64,000 bases of DNA from Venturia oleaginea (taxonomy: Eukaryota > Ascomycota > Dothideomycetes > Venturiales > Venturiaceae): the NCBI GenBank assembly GCA_013176395.1, contig JABMLP010000011.1:248001-312000 (forward strand), read 5' to 3'. Positions 43,701-54,012 of this stretch are shown one piece after another (within the stretch, counting starts at the first letter, position 1; each line of letters starts with the position of its first letter). The notes under the pieces were generated by a model, which searched no databases, was not told where the DNA came from, and worked only from the letters and a program-made list of their open reading frames with translations. A program made the position numbers and the translations under genes.

Positions 43701-45294
43701 ATCGGTCCCAAGCTGTCGGCTGTGAAGATGTGACCACGAGGATACCGACCGATAAAGCGTTGCAACATTGCTTCTGGTATTTTCAGCGCAAGCGATGACA
43801 CCCCCCCGCTGCTCTTCGTCGATTCCGCTAGCGTAGCGGAGCAAATTTCTTCGGTGCTCTCAGCCAAGAAATCGGAAGCATCGAGTGAAAAAAGGTCTTC
43901 ATGCGGTGCAGGTTGTGCAGATCTGCTTGCAAAGCCGCTGGGCACTGCATCAAAAAATGTCACTCGGTCCATGTCCATCGCCTCGCGTATCGTTGCAGCT
44001 GCTCTGGAGAGTGTGTCGCGTACGTCGAGCGAAACGGGAGAGACGTGGGTCGACATCGCTGGGGCATTAGAGGTAGTTGATAAGGTAGATCGTGATGCAG
44101 CCAGATCAGAAGCTCGCCGTTCCGTAGACGATGGCGGAGTCGAGTCATCTGCACTACTGGTTCCGTCCTCCGAGGACGAATCATTGCTTAACGTCTGCAT
44201 TGCTATCGAGGGCATGGGCAAGGATTCGAAGAAGTTCTTATGTTCCGTTGGAGAAGGATTGACGGGAGGCGTCCATGCCGCCGGCGTCAAAACCGGATAG
44301 TCTCCATCGATGCTGGTCTCAGAGGCGGACGTTGTTATTTGGCTGAACTGGCTGTAGCTCGACTGTTGCCTTATGGGTCGCGACACTTGAGCCAGGTCCA
44401 CAGAGCCGACCCTAGTGCTCGTGTATGAGTTAGTACCAGTGCCAATGGTGCTTCCAACTGCAGACACGTGACGTGTGCTGTTGGCACTCCCTGTGACAGA
44501 AGAAAATAGAGGGGAATTCCCACTGTAAGAGTCTCGATCTATAATCTGTCCGAGGCCCATCATCAATTTCTGTGAACGGGCACGTTGCTCCTTGAGTTTG
44601 ACAAGATCGAGGTGAGCCATGATCGCAGTAGCAATCTCATTCATGATCTCGACAGTCTTGTCGTTGTTGAATTCACGTTGGCGGTTGTCCACGATGCAGA
44701 GACTTCCAAGAATATAGCCCAACGGCGAGATCAATGGTACTTCCAGATAGGAGATCATGTATGGGTAACCAGCGACATAAGGCTTCTCTAGATATTTGGA
44801 TTCGGCGCGAAAGTCATTGACCACATATCGGGATCGATTGCAAACCACATTGGGACCGTTCCTGGCGTACTTGCCAGTCTCGTCGAGAAAACATCGAATG
44901 GTGTTCGGACAGACGCCAAAGCTTTTGTCCACCTTACAGACTCCGAGGAAAAGCGGCGGTTCACCCTGGGTTACTTTGTTTGGCAATAAAGAGTGACGCC
45001 TGGTCGCCTCGGCCACGATGTATTGAAAGTCACCGTCGATCAGGGAAAGGAATGCTCGGTCAGTGTCCAGCCGGAGAGCTCCAAGTTGCACCAACGCCTG
45101 CAATGTAATGTCATCCGAGACACGTGGCGACGGAGGCAGGCCATGGTGTGTATCTTTTCCAATCGAAGCAGCCGACAGATAGCTATTATTGCCGCATCAG
45201 CCCAGGTACTACGTGACATTGTGGCCCATGTCGCTCACGCAGCAATTTCTCGGAGTCTCGCCCTCTCGGAATTGTCATTCTCGTCCAGGGCCAT
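40754..45294 (-). CDS. Hybrid sensor histidine kinase (GAF, HisKA, HATPase, receiver)
   Basis: Five exons: 45294-45239, 45182-42907, 42572-41306, 41247-41229 and 41173-40754, about 1345 residues from the first ATG. A GAF domain covers about residues 46-200. The HisKA box has SISHELRSPLHG with the phospho-His near residue 621. The ATPase region has MNLVGNSLKYT, DTGIGM and GTGLGLSIV. The receiver has LLVDDN and FMDISM, with the phospho-Asp near residue 1197, then ALTG and KP. Such proteins pass phosphate through an Ypd1-type phosphotransfer protein to response regulators; the signal is unknown. It has no transmembrane helix, so it is cytosolic. Introns are 56, 334, 58 and 55 nt, and the fourth exon is only 19 nt. 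The coding-looking frame extends upstream of the ATG to about 45440 (TPTDLHSLSQLPVRQGGRQS), so the real start may be further 5'. Confidence 0.9.
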
Positions 45295-45439
45295 CAAAAG
45301 ATGGCAATCATCTATCAACGAGGAGGTCTCTGAGACGGTCGATACGTTGCTGCCTCGCGACTGTCGCCCTCCCTGGCGCACAGGGAGCTGTGACAGCGAG
45401 TGCAGGTCTGTAGGAGTGTAGGGAATGATGGCGGCCAGT

Positions 45440-46699
45440 TATGGGGAATAGAAAATAGGGAGGGAAATCGCGGTGAGTCCTGGTAGGTTGATGGTTGCAG
45501 AGGGTGAGGGGCAAGAGACGCAGGACATGTAAAGATGTCGGTAGCTTCAACCTGCTCTGGAGTGCGGACGCGGTCGCCTCGTCCTTCTACAGGCCCTACC
45601 CAGTACGGAATACCTCCCCAAGCCCAAGCGTTCTAGGCCCTGCAAGAGCGCCCTCTTACTATTTCGTTTGCCGTGCAGGGGTCTATCCTGCTACAAATCC
45701 AGAGGAAAGTGCCGATGCTGGGACGTGCCAAAAGGAAAAAAGGGTGCTCCGTTGGTTCCGATCGATAGCAGCGCCCGAGCGATACCCATCCACCTCCTAG
45801 AGCCAAGTTTCTTCCACAAGGTAAGTTGTATGTACCGAGCGAAAGGACCAAACCAAACCGCACGGTACCAACTCCGTATCACCACCACCACCACCACCAC
45901 CGTAGCATCCCAACGTCGTATCAAACCATCAAACTAACCAAACCCATCCATTCCGCCCCATCAACCAGAAACAAACCAAGTCCCCACGATACCCAAGTAA
46001 AAAGGCCCGAATCCAATCAACGAAATACCAAAAGACGATATTCCAAAGACCACCCACCAATTATAAAACCCATCAAATAGCTAGACATACCCAACTTCAT
46101 AATACCAGACACATCTGTTTTTCTTTTTTCTCTTTTCTTTTCGGTTTTCTTCTATCATCAGCAAAAACCATAACTAAGCCCAGAAATCGCCCAAGTAAGG
46201 TAAGATAATCTAACCATTCTTCACACACATACCGTACCAATTCCAACTCTGCGATGCCTGCAAAGCCACGCCTAGCTATTCGCCCATTTCCACCGTATCC
46301 TAAACAAAAGACGCACTATCAGCGATGAAACCCATCTGCTATATAGTCTAATAAATGAGTACCTTACCTCTATGACAGAATCCCTCTTCCTAAGATTTTT
46401 TTTTAATTTAGTTGACGCCTATACATCAACTACAAAGACGGTGACCCGAATACGCGCGAGAGTGAACACGAATCATAATCTTACAATCGATTATACATAC
46501 ATAGGAGTAGAACTCATGCCGTCTTTCCATTTCCCATCCATCCCTCTCCACACGAATATCCATCCATCCCACCATTCTCAGCGAATACAACAATCAGGGT
46601 ATCTCATAGGCATCTCCGTCGACGACAAACCCCACAAACATCTTCCTCTCCCTTCCCCATCGACATCCAACAATTGTCTCCCCACTCCTCCCCCCTCAC
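45440..46699. other. Intergenic region between histidine kinase and RhoGAP genes
   Basis: 5' flank of the histidine kinase gene (45440-45800), with a run of CAC/CCA triplets at 45880-45902, then the 3' flank of the RhoGAP gene. The stretch 46530-46699 is C-rich and continues into the coding end of the RhoGAP. No other gene is seen. Confidence 0.45.
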
Positions 46700-48525
46700 C
46701 TAACAACCCACCCCCTCCCCACCCCCAAACCCCCCATCCCTCAAACACTCAACAACATTCACCCAATGCCTAACCAACATCTCAATCATCCTAGACGCAA
46801 TCCGATTCCTCTCAACACCCTTCCCCAACTCCTCCCCCTGCCCCCCCTTCCCCCCACCAACCCGTCTCAACCTCTCCGTGAAAGGCGTATTCTCCTTCCC
46901 AGACAACTGAATCGGCGCCGAGATATGATTGCGTTTACTAGGACTCTTATTGTATCCCAATCCCGACATGGAAGGACGTGCAGACTTCGAGGGCGAGAAT
47001 TGCGTCGCACTCCCCGAAATGCGTTTAAGGTGTAGCGCGCTCGCAGCTCGTGGGATACTTCTTCGTCTGAAGATGGCCGGGCTGGAGATGCTATGTTGAT
47101 GTTTCTTATCCTCGATGTGGATTTGGTCCGTCATGTTTCCCAAAAGCAGTGGCGCAAAGACGAGACTCAGTGCCTTACTCGACATCCTCTCATTACTCAT
47201 CGCAGGCGGAAACTCTACGCTCAATTCCTGGAACGCATCGGAGAAGGTAAGTGGGAACGCCATCGAGCGAGACGGACTGCCCATGACCGAATCAACTGGA
47301 TCCTGTTTCAACATCGCCAATATTCCAAAAACCGCAAGGATAAGATTCCGACGTTGAGCGCACTCAATCCCGCACAAAACACGCGCAACCCATTTCGCCT
47401 CGATACCATCATTTTCCTCCTCTTTCTCTAGATCGATACCACGGCATGCCCATTCCAGACTCGTTCTCTCCTTTACTTTTCCTCCGGCAGTGTTGGTATT
47501 AGGTAACAGAACTTTGCGAAGGCTCTCGAAGATGTCGACGCTGCCTAGAATGCCTCCATCCAATTCACCGAGGAAGAATTTGAACGTCGATGCGACGTCA
47601 TGGATGTTGTAGGCGACGACGCTTTGAGATGGTAACGCGGCGAGGCGAACGGTGACTTCGATGTCTTGTTGGTGGAGCGCGGTGAAGGAATCGAGGTATA
47701 GATGACCAAGGAAATGATCTTTGAGTGCGGTAATCGTTCTCGTCTGACCTGGTATACGGAATAATCCAGGAACCTGTGTGCCTATGTCTCTGTTAGCCAT
47801 CATACCATCCACATCTCACACCCTTCCCTTGATCTCATCCCATCGTCTCCCTCCTCACCCACCCCACCTCTTCTCCAAAACAGGAAACATGCAAACTCAC
47901 CAACATCAACCAAAAACTGCCCACAAGCCGCAAATCTCGTCGGGATAACCAAATCACAAGCCGCAAAGTCCAACGACAAACAGAGCACACTCACACCACC
48001 CACTCTGGCAAGATTATGCACACTCCCATGCGTCTGGATGGGTTCATAAGGTTTGACGAAGAGACGGGAGAAGAGACCGCGCGTGCCCTTTTTGAGTTTG
48101 CGGGACATACCGTCCACTGCTCGGTGAGACCAGGGTGAGAGAGGTGATGAAGTTGTCGGTGTGGTTGGTGGGAAAGGAGAAGCGCGTGTGTGAGTTGTGG
48201 GTTTGCTCCGTAGTGTTTGGTAGCTTTGTGAGCTGCGATTGCTGCTAGTGTGTGGTGTATGGATTGGTTGGATTGGTATATAGCCTAGTTGAACTGCCTT
48301 CTGGTTTGACTGAACTGGCGTATGATTTGCTTGGAGTGGTATATAGCCCGGTTGAACTGGCTTCTGGTTTGACTGAACTGGCGAATGTAATAGATTCCTC
48401 AATTCCTCGACAATTTCAGTAGAATTCCTCAACGAATGTCTCGCATTACGCGTCGCTGTGCCGAATATCGAGCGCTGTGGTGTAGGGCCGAGGATTCGTG
48501 GTGTTTGTAACGCGGAGACGGACAT
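46700..48525 (-). CDS. RhoGAP-domain protein
   Basis: Exons 48525-47901 and 47781-46700 give 568 residues; the intron at 47782-47900 (119 nt) has GTGAGT, a CTAAC branch and a CATAG acceptor. Splicing restores a RhoGAP start, FLVDVGTQVPGLFRIPGQ, in which the Arg of GLFRIPG is the catalytic arginine finger. The domain runs to about residue 420, with VASTFKFFLGELDGGIL and KALSLVFAPLLLG as further conserved blocks. It stimulates GTP hydrolysis by Rho-type GTPases, acting on actin and polarised growth; the target GTPase is not evident. The N-terminal part carries a tandem repeat of about 21 residues beginning PVQSNQK. The C-terminus is basic and Ser/Pro-rich and contains KENTPFTERLRRVGGGKGG. Confidence 0.92.
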
Positions 48526-49252
48526 GGTGAGACTACGGTAGGATGGTCGCGATGGAAGTATGAAGGTGCGATATGGTAGAGAGAAGGTGCAATTGAGATG
48601 TTGATGATAAGATGTCGTGAAGGAGCTGTCTACGATTATGCTGTTGTGGAAGGAGCGATTGGTAGAAGGATACAGACGTCGAATGACCGTCCAAGTCGGC
48701 CTTTTGCCTATCGATGTTCAGAAGGTTGTAGAGTATTTCGAGTTGCCATGGTGTTTGTTGTGGACAGGCATCGTCATTGTTTGTGATTTCAGACACCACC
48801 TCTTTCATATTCTCAATAGAGACTCCAGCCTCGCAGTAGCTTAAAAAGTACATTGTTGCTCGGTCATGGCTATCTCATCATAAACAGAATCAAAGAAGCG
48901 CTTGATCACGAGCGACGCTGTATTTGATAGCTACCACGATGATGTCTTTTCGATCATCACTTCCTGTTGCTTATTGCCCATGTAAGCCGATGTAATCCTG
49001 GCCCTATCATCTCTGCTGAGTGAATGAGTGAGGCCATTTCATCGCCTGCATCTTCGCTAGCAAAGCCATCGATTATCTCACTCACAAACCGGAACAAATA
49101 TCATTAGGAAGGGACCTAAATGAAGACAAGCCCCATTGTCAGTCCAGATTTAGTACTCATGATTTAAAGAAACCCGCGCGCCAATCCATACCCTAACCCG
49201 TCTATGCCATCCATCATGCACTCGTGTCCATGCATGTCCAATTACTTGCAAG
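48526..49252. other. Intergenic region between RhoGAP and SNF4 genes
   Basis: 5' flank of the RhoGAP gene and 3' flank of SNF4. A 106-codon frame at 48533-48853 (minus) ends 8 bp upstream of the RhoGAP ATG and has no recognisable features; it may be leader sequence. Confidence 0.45.
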
Positions 49253-50786
49253 TTAGTTCAAAGCGCTTCTCTCATCCTCGTCTTCTCCTTCCAAAAGGAC
49301 ATAAGACAGGATATCACTCAACGTCAACACGCCCTTCAAGCGACTGTCCTCATCGATAATTACCAGCCTGTGGACTCGTGACTTCCTGATCGTGTCAAAT
49401 ATCGTGTCTAACCGGTCATGCATCGTACACGTGTAAATCCCTGCAAAATCCTGTTTGGGAAGTCAGAAGTCGATCGCAACGTGCATTTTGTGGGAACATA
49501 CATCTGGTCGTTTGAGCAGCGCTTCGCCTACCGAGACGTCCAGCTCGTCGAATTCGCCTCCTTTGATGAGCGCTATCACGTCCACCGCCTCAAAGACGTT
49601 GACGACCGTTCCTAAACATTTCCGTTAGCCTCAGTTCGTCCAGGGCTTCGCACCAGCTACCATCTTTGTCCAAAATCGGAACGCTTGAGATGTTCTTCTT
49701 GACCAGCATGTGTATCACCTCAATGACAGGCGTGTCCATTGTCGCAGTTTGCAAGTTGTCATACGAACCCACTTTCCTTCCCAGATCCTTCAGCGGTTTC
49801 TGCAGTTGCTCCGTCTCTTTCACGTTGACCGCCACAAACTTGAGGATGCGATATTGTGTAATCACGCTCACGACCATAGGCCTCCGCGTCTCGTCGTCAA
49901 TGTCTATTATGGGTATGCGGCGGGCGCGGGAGGCGAGCATCATGCGACATGCTTCGTAAACGGGTCGCTCGGGATGGATGGATACAGTTTCGATCTGTGG
50001 TGCTCCGATAGCTCTCTCAATATCTGTCTAAATGTTAGTGGTAATAAGGTGAATTTGCAGGGCTTGATTCTTTCCTCGTAGACTGTCCAGCCGGAACTGG
50101 TCTATCGTTTCTAGCTCATCTGGGTTCTGCCAGTAGTATTGGATCACGTTGATATAGTCGGACGTGGTCAGCATGCCTGCGAAAGTCGAGGTTGTCGAAT
50201 CCCATAACGGTGCGGATACAATGCCTCGAGATGCGTTGTCAGCGGTGTGCGCGATCAGAAGGCCACCATAACGCTCACCATTTTGCATAAGAATATTCAG
50301 ACTCTTCTTGACCAGCAGCGCCTGGTCGAAGATGATCAAGCGGAAACTCAGGGGCAGGACATCGTAGCTGGTGCGGACCTTGAGAAAGGCTCGAATAGCA
50401 CGCTGTTTCACGGTCAGCATTCATTTTCCGTAGTCGATGCAGAATTAATCGCTCACCAGGCCTTCGATCTGTTCCTTGTCGACCGCGCTCAGAGGAGGCG
50501 AGGGAGTCATTGGCCGAGAACTGGCACGAGGACGCGGAAGCGGTTGCAGAAAGGTCGACGGCTGCGCAACCTTCAAGGCGGCAACCGCTGGCACAGGCAC
50601 AGGCACAGCAAGCGTTCCTGGGGAAGAGTTGTTCTCGTGACCGGTTGCTGCTGCTGCTGCGGGGATACTGCCATTTCTGCTGCTGATGGCGGGGGAGAAC
50701 TCGTCGTGTGGAGGTGACACGGCCGCTGGCGGAGCTGCTTCTTTTTGGTCAGGTTGGTCTCTTTGGTCAGGACTGTTCTCCGACAT
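49253..50786 (-). CDS. snf4: SNF4: gamma subunit of the SNF1/AMPK complex (CBS protein)
   Basis: Six exons: 50786-50457, 50402-50279, 50224-50075, 50023-49661, 49611-49502 and 49450-49253, 424 residues. Introns are 54, 54, 51, 49 and 51 nt. After a Pro/Ala/Ser-rich extension of about 105 residues come four CBS repeats: [27 protein letters not shown] and [30 protein letters not shown] and [19 protein letters not shown] and [34 protein letters not shown] and [13 protein letters not shown]. The gamma subunit binds adenine nucleotides and controls the SNF1 kinase during carbon limitation. The third intron (50024-50074) has a normal CTAAC branch and CAG acceptor, but its donor is GAAAGA instead of GTAAGA. 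Without removing it the protein would stop early after residue 217 or so. The start MSENSPDQ is the first in-frame ATG. Confidence 0.93.
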
Positions 50787-51779
50787 GGCGGTGAATGCCA
50801 GACGTTGTCTTCATCAGGCAGAGACAAGGATGGATGGAATGGCTGCTGCAGGATCGTGGGAAGGGTCTGTATATTTGTCCATCTATTGTTGTTGTATTGT
50901 ATTGTAGTCAGGTTTGTTTGCGGCGGGAGTGGAGGGGGCGCTCCAATTTTTGATAGAAAATGATATCAGATAAGACTGGAGTGTCACCTCTTTGGCCACG
51001 CTGAGCCAGGAGAATATAGAAACATTATGGCGTGGTAAGTAGGTTGTAGACCAACACCCATTGACCGAGTCACAGTTTCATCTACCACTACTCCCACCGT
51101 CCAGCCATCACCATGTCACGTTCGCGCGTTCGCGCCTGGTCATGAGCATGATCTATCGTAAGCCGCCGTTGAAAAGCGAAAAGAGACCGAAGATAGGATC
51201 AGAGAGATGCTCAGCGCAAATGGCAGTCAGTCCGGCAAGGCTGGGCAAATAATAACAGCGAGTCAGTATGCAATCAATATTGAGCCGGTCCCCTGCTAAG
51301 ATACTAGAACTACTTTTAGTTCCAGGCGGGAGCCCTCAAAAAGAACGTGGGAGCCCTCTGAGGCGTCTCCATTCATCAGAGGTTTTCAACTTCATCATCA
51401 CCTCCACCATTACGATTCGGGTATTCTCTGTGCAGAACCTATATCATTCAATGGTTGAAAATACACTTCGTCAATGCATGTCTGCCTTGGCCGAAGTGAG
51501 CGTCACTATGTGACATTTTCTGCACACATCGGCACATCCCACATCCCCAACCCCAACAATCCTAACATCTACTATCAATCTCAATTAATACCCCAGCCCA
51601 CCAATTCCGCCAGAAAACGTCTCTCATTATTCCTCTTCACTAAGTCAACCTATCTCCTCTCAATAGCAACTCCCCAAACATTAGCACTAGTGATGATATG
51701 GATTCAACGGTTAGGAAATCGTTCAGCCTAAGATATGGCGCCTCAAGGTGGCTTTCAGAGGTCCGGCGAACGTCAACGG
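50787..51779. other. SNF4 promoter and intergenic sequence
   Basis: The first few hundred bases form the SNF4 5' flank. No gene is supported further on; frames at 51061-51731 are short and featureless. Confidence 0.4.
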
Positions 51780-51962
51780 TCAGACAACATACCTGAGTAT
51801 CGACGGGGACCAGAGCAAGAGGGTGTTTGAGAGGACTGAGCGATATATCTTGTCGCGGAGCTCCTGTGGCAATTTGAGGAACGGAAAGGGCTGGCTGGTG
51901 TCGGGCAATGGCTGCGATGTCTGGTCCATGACTGGCGGAGTATCTGGAGTCGTCATTATCAA
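51780..51962 (-). CDS. Possible 5' end of an F-box-like protein gene
   Basis: ATG 51962 opens a 60-codon frame with FPFLKLPQELRDKIYRSVL, which resembles the LPxELRxxIY start of fungal F-box-like or 2EXR-type proteins. A good donor (CTCAG followed by GTATGT) lies near the 3' end of the frame at about 51790, so the gene could continue on the minus strand toward 51700, but I cannot find a matching continuation. It may be a truncated gene copy. Confidence 0.3.
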   Translation of the reverse strand: MIMTTPDTPPVMDQTSQPLPDTSQPFPFLKLPQELRDKIYRSVLSNTLLLWSPSILRYVV

Positions 51963-52510
51963 GACGAAAGCTGTGTCTGTCTTTCTATAAGGTGATTGAG
52001 AGAAGGAAATGGTTTTGTGAAAGGACCCTGATTCGTAGTACGGACTCTACACTGGGACTGTATTCTACGCATGCATGGATGAGATATACAGGTACGAAAG
52101 GATCGGAGAAACTTTATTAAATTCTTACCAAGTGTTAACGCCGTCTCTGCAAGCACAACACAACACTCAAAACACGTTCGATATCTATAATATTCTTTTG
52201 GCGACTTTGGGAATTGTTTTGCCAAAATATTAGGGATATCGATCTGACGTTGAGAAATCGCTTTCCAAACGCAGCATTGACAGTCCATCTGCAAACTACC
52301 GGCATGATTTGTCGAGGTCGCTTGGCGCTAATGCAGGGAAGGCGCGTTTTGTCTTGGTACGCAAAGCAAGTTCTTTGAGCCCGAAGTGCTGTATTTGTTG
52401 CACATAAGTGAGGATCTCCAGATGTGTTCATTCGAAGAGAACCAACCGAGCATCGATATTGATAAGTTCCTGGTAATTTGATTTGCCAAGTTTCCAGAGA
52501 TTTATCAATA
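51963..52510. other. Intergenic, no gene seen
   Basis: It includes a 133-codon minus-strand frame (52135-52536) with no family features that runs into the P4 inverted repeat. No other structure is visible. Confidence 0.4.
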
Positions 52511-52574
52511 ACGTACTTGACAAACGAGTGGGCCACCTCACAAACGTAAATCGCCTTCGTAACAACGTCGCGTA

Positions 52575-53495
52575 ATGCCTCAACAACACGAAAAGCAGAA
52601 GATCTATAAAGAAGGAGATATATTCCTTGCTATCTCAGATATCGATTCAAAGCAAATCCAAAGCGAAAGACGCGCTGCAGTAATATATAGCGTACCTCGA
52701 ACAACAGTACAACGCCGTCGCGCCGGACAGCGCCCTCGACGCGAATGCGAGCCGAACTCGAAGCGATTGACAAAGCTAGAAGAGGAGGTGGTTATAAAGC
52801 GTATTCTTAACGAAAGCTTACGCGGCCTACCGCCGTCGAAGGCCTACGTACAGGATATGGCTAATAAACTACTAAGAGAGCGGGGTGGGAAGCCTGTTGG
52901 CAAGAACTGGGTTAACAACTTGGTAAAGCGTACGCCAGAGCTTACCACCCGATGGAGCCGTCCATACGATCGCCTGCGAGCTGCCTGCGAAGACCCGGCC
53001 GTTATTATACCCTGGTTCACACTTGTTCAGAGGATAAAGGCAGAGTACGGTATCATAGACGAGGATACCTACAATTTTGATGAATCTGGCTTCTTAATAG
53101 GCAAGATATCGTCTCAGCTAGTCGTTACAGGCCCAGGATCCTCTCCAAGATCTATTGATGAGCAGGTCAGGCAGTTGAGTAAAGGCGCGCAGCAGATAGC
53201 ACATGAAATGGTGTTAATGCGCGAAGAAACAGCGCGCCTTCGAGACGCAATTGAGGCAGTTACAAAGCATAAGAGTCGCAAAAGGAGATATATACGGACT
53301 GAGCAGACCTTGACAGCTGGTGAAGTAACTGACTCAGTTACTATAAGGGAGGGTGGTAATCGTAACGATGGTGAGAAGCCTGCGAAGAGGGTACGTGGAG
53401 AGAGGCACTGCGGCCGTTGCGGCGAGACTGGGCATAATTCCCGCACTTGTGAGGTAGAAATAGAGAATGTAGATGATAGCGAAGCTTGTAAATAA
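52575..53495 (+). CDS. Catalytically truncated pogo-like protein: DNA-binding domains plus zinc knuckle
   Basis: One uninterrupted 306-residue frame from ATG 52575. Residues of about 15-55 form a psq-type helix-turn-helix (RRAAVIYSVPRTTVQRRRAG). About 65-130 are a CENP-B-like DNA-binding domain (LTKLEEEVVIKRILNES, GKNWVNNLVKRTPELTTRW). The start of the DDE domain follows with the first catalytic Asp (YNFDESGFLIG, near residue 170). At SQLVVTGPGSSP the protein jumps to the usual C-terminal region: a coiled coil (IDEQVRQLSKGAQQIAHEMV), a basic patch and an intact zinc knuckle (CGRCGETGHNSRTC). The second and third catalytic acids are missing, so it cannot transpose by itself. The frame was kept across the deletion, so the product may bind transposon ends and act as a repressor. 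That is inference; a neutral accident is possible. Confidence 0.75.
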   Translation: MPQQHEKQKIYKEGDIFLAISDIDSKQIQSERRAAVIYSVPRTTVQRRRAGQRPRRECEPNSKRLTKLEEEVVIKRILNESLRGLPPSKAYVQDMANKLLRERGGKPVGKNWVNNLVKRTPELTTRWSRPYDRLRAACEDPAVIIPWFTLVQRIKAEYGIIDEDTYNFDESGFLIGKISSQLVVTGPGSSPRSIDEQVRQLSKGAQQIAHEMVLMREETARLRDAIEAVTKHKSRKRRYIRTEQTLTAGEVTDSVTIREGGNRNDGEKPAKRVRGERHCGRCGETGHNSRTCEVEIENVDDSEACK

Positions 53496-53515
53496 TATTA
53501 TTCTATTCTATTTAA

Positions 53516-53711
53516 TGTTACGCTGAACGAGCAAAACACAGTTATTCGGAAGTAGATTCAACACGAACTTAACGATAGGAGCCGATGAACAGAACGAGTG
53601 TCACCCTGTGACTTGACTGTATTGACTAACTTAAGGAGGTTAAGTACACCGTGGTATCTATCACGTGTACTATGCCTGAGGTATCAAGGACTGGCATGTC
53701 ACTGTTCAACA
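53516..53711 (-). mobile_element. Solo LTR (family A, copy 3)
   Basis: 196 bp in reverse orientation, TGTTACGCTG..CTGTTCAACA, with a perfect 5-bp duplication TTTAA at 53511-53515 and 53712-53716. It lacks about 35 bp (the ATGCATATATATGCATG stretch) present in copies 1 and 2. It inserted into the 3' part of P4, just after the transposase stop. Confidence 0.95.
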
Positions 53712-53964
53712 TTTAATACTATAAATTGTTTTAAGGTTGCGTAGTAGTTTTACGAAGGCGGTTTACGTTTATGAGGTGGCCCACTCGCTTGTGAAGTACG
53801 TTAATGGTCTTGATGTTTTAGAAATTACATATTGAAAGGAACACTCGATATCAGGTTGCTCAATGGGCAGTTGAACGGCAGAACCTTTCCAATAGATCTG
53901 GTTTCCAACACAATCATCACGTCAGCAAGGGGAAGGTTATGAGCATGGATGGAAAGGAGTATAA

Positions 53965-54012
53965 TAACAATAATAATCAGATTTAACGTGGTATGTAATG
54001 GATTTATGCCGC
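53965..54012 (+). repeat. Dispersed repeat R3, left half
   Basis: It matches 19360-19405. The right half resumes at 55427 after the mariner-like element. Confidence 0.75.

Larger units (their letters stand above)
52511..53801 (+). mobile_element. Pogo-like element with internally deleted transposase (P4)
   Basis: 1291 bp bounded by TA (52509-52510, 53802-53803) and inverted repeats starting ACGTACTT, about 50 bp long with several mismatches and containing GAGTGGGCCACCTCA. It holds the 306-codon frame 52575-53495 and, near its 3' end, solo LTR copy 3. Without the LTR and one target copy it is about 1090 bp, close to P1 in size and layout. Its ends share the ACGT..TTS.C start with P1, so the two belong to related subfamilies. 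Confidence 0.92.

Noticed and set aside
45880..45902. CAC/CCA triplet run as a possible coding microsatellite
   Set aside because: It lies in intergenic sequence and no surrounding frame shows protein features.
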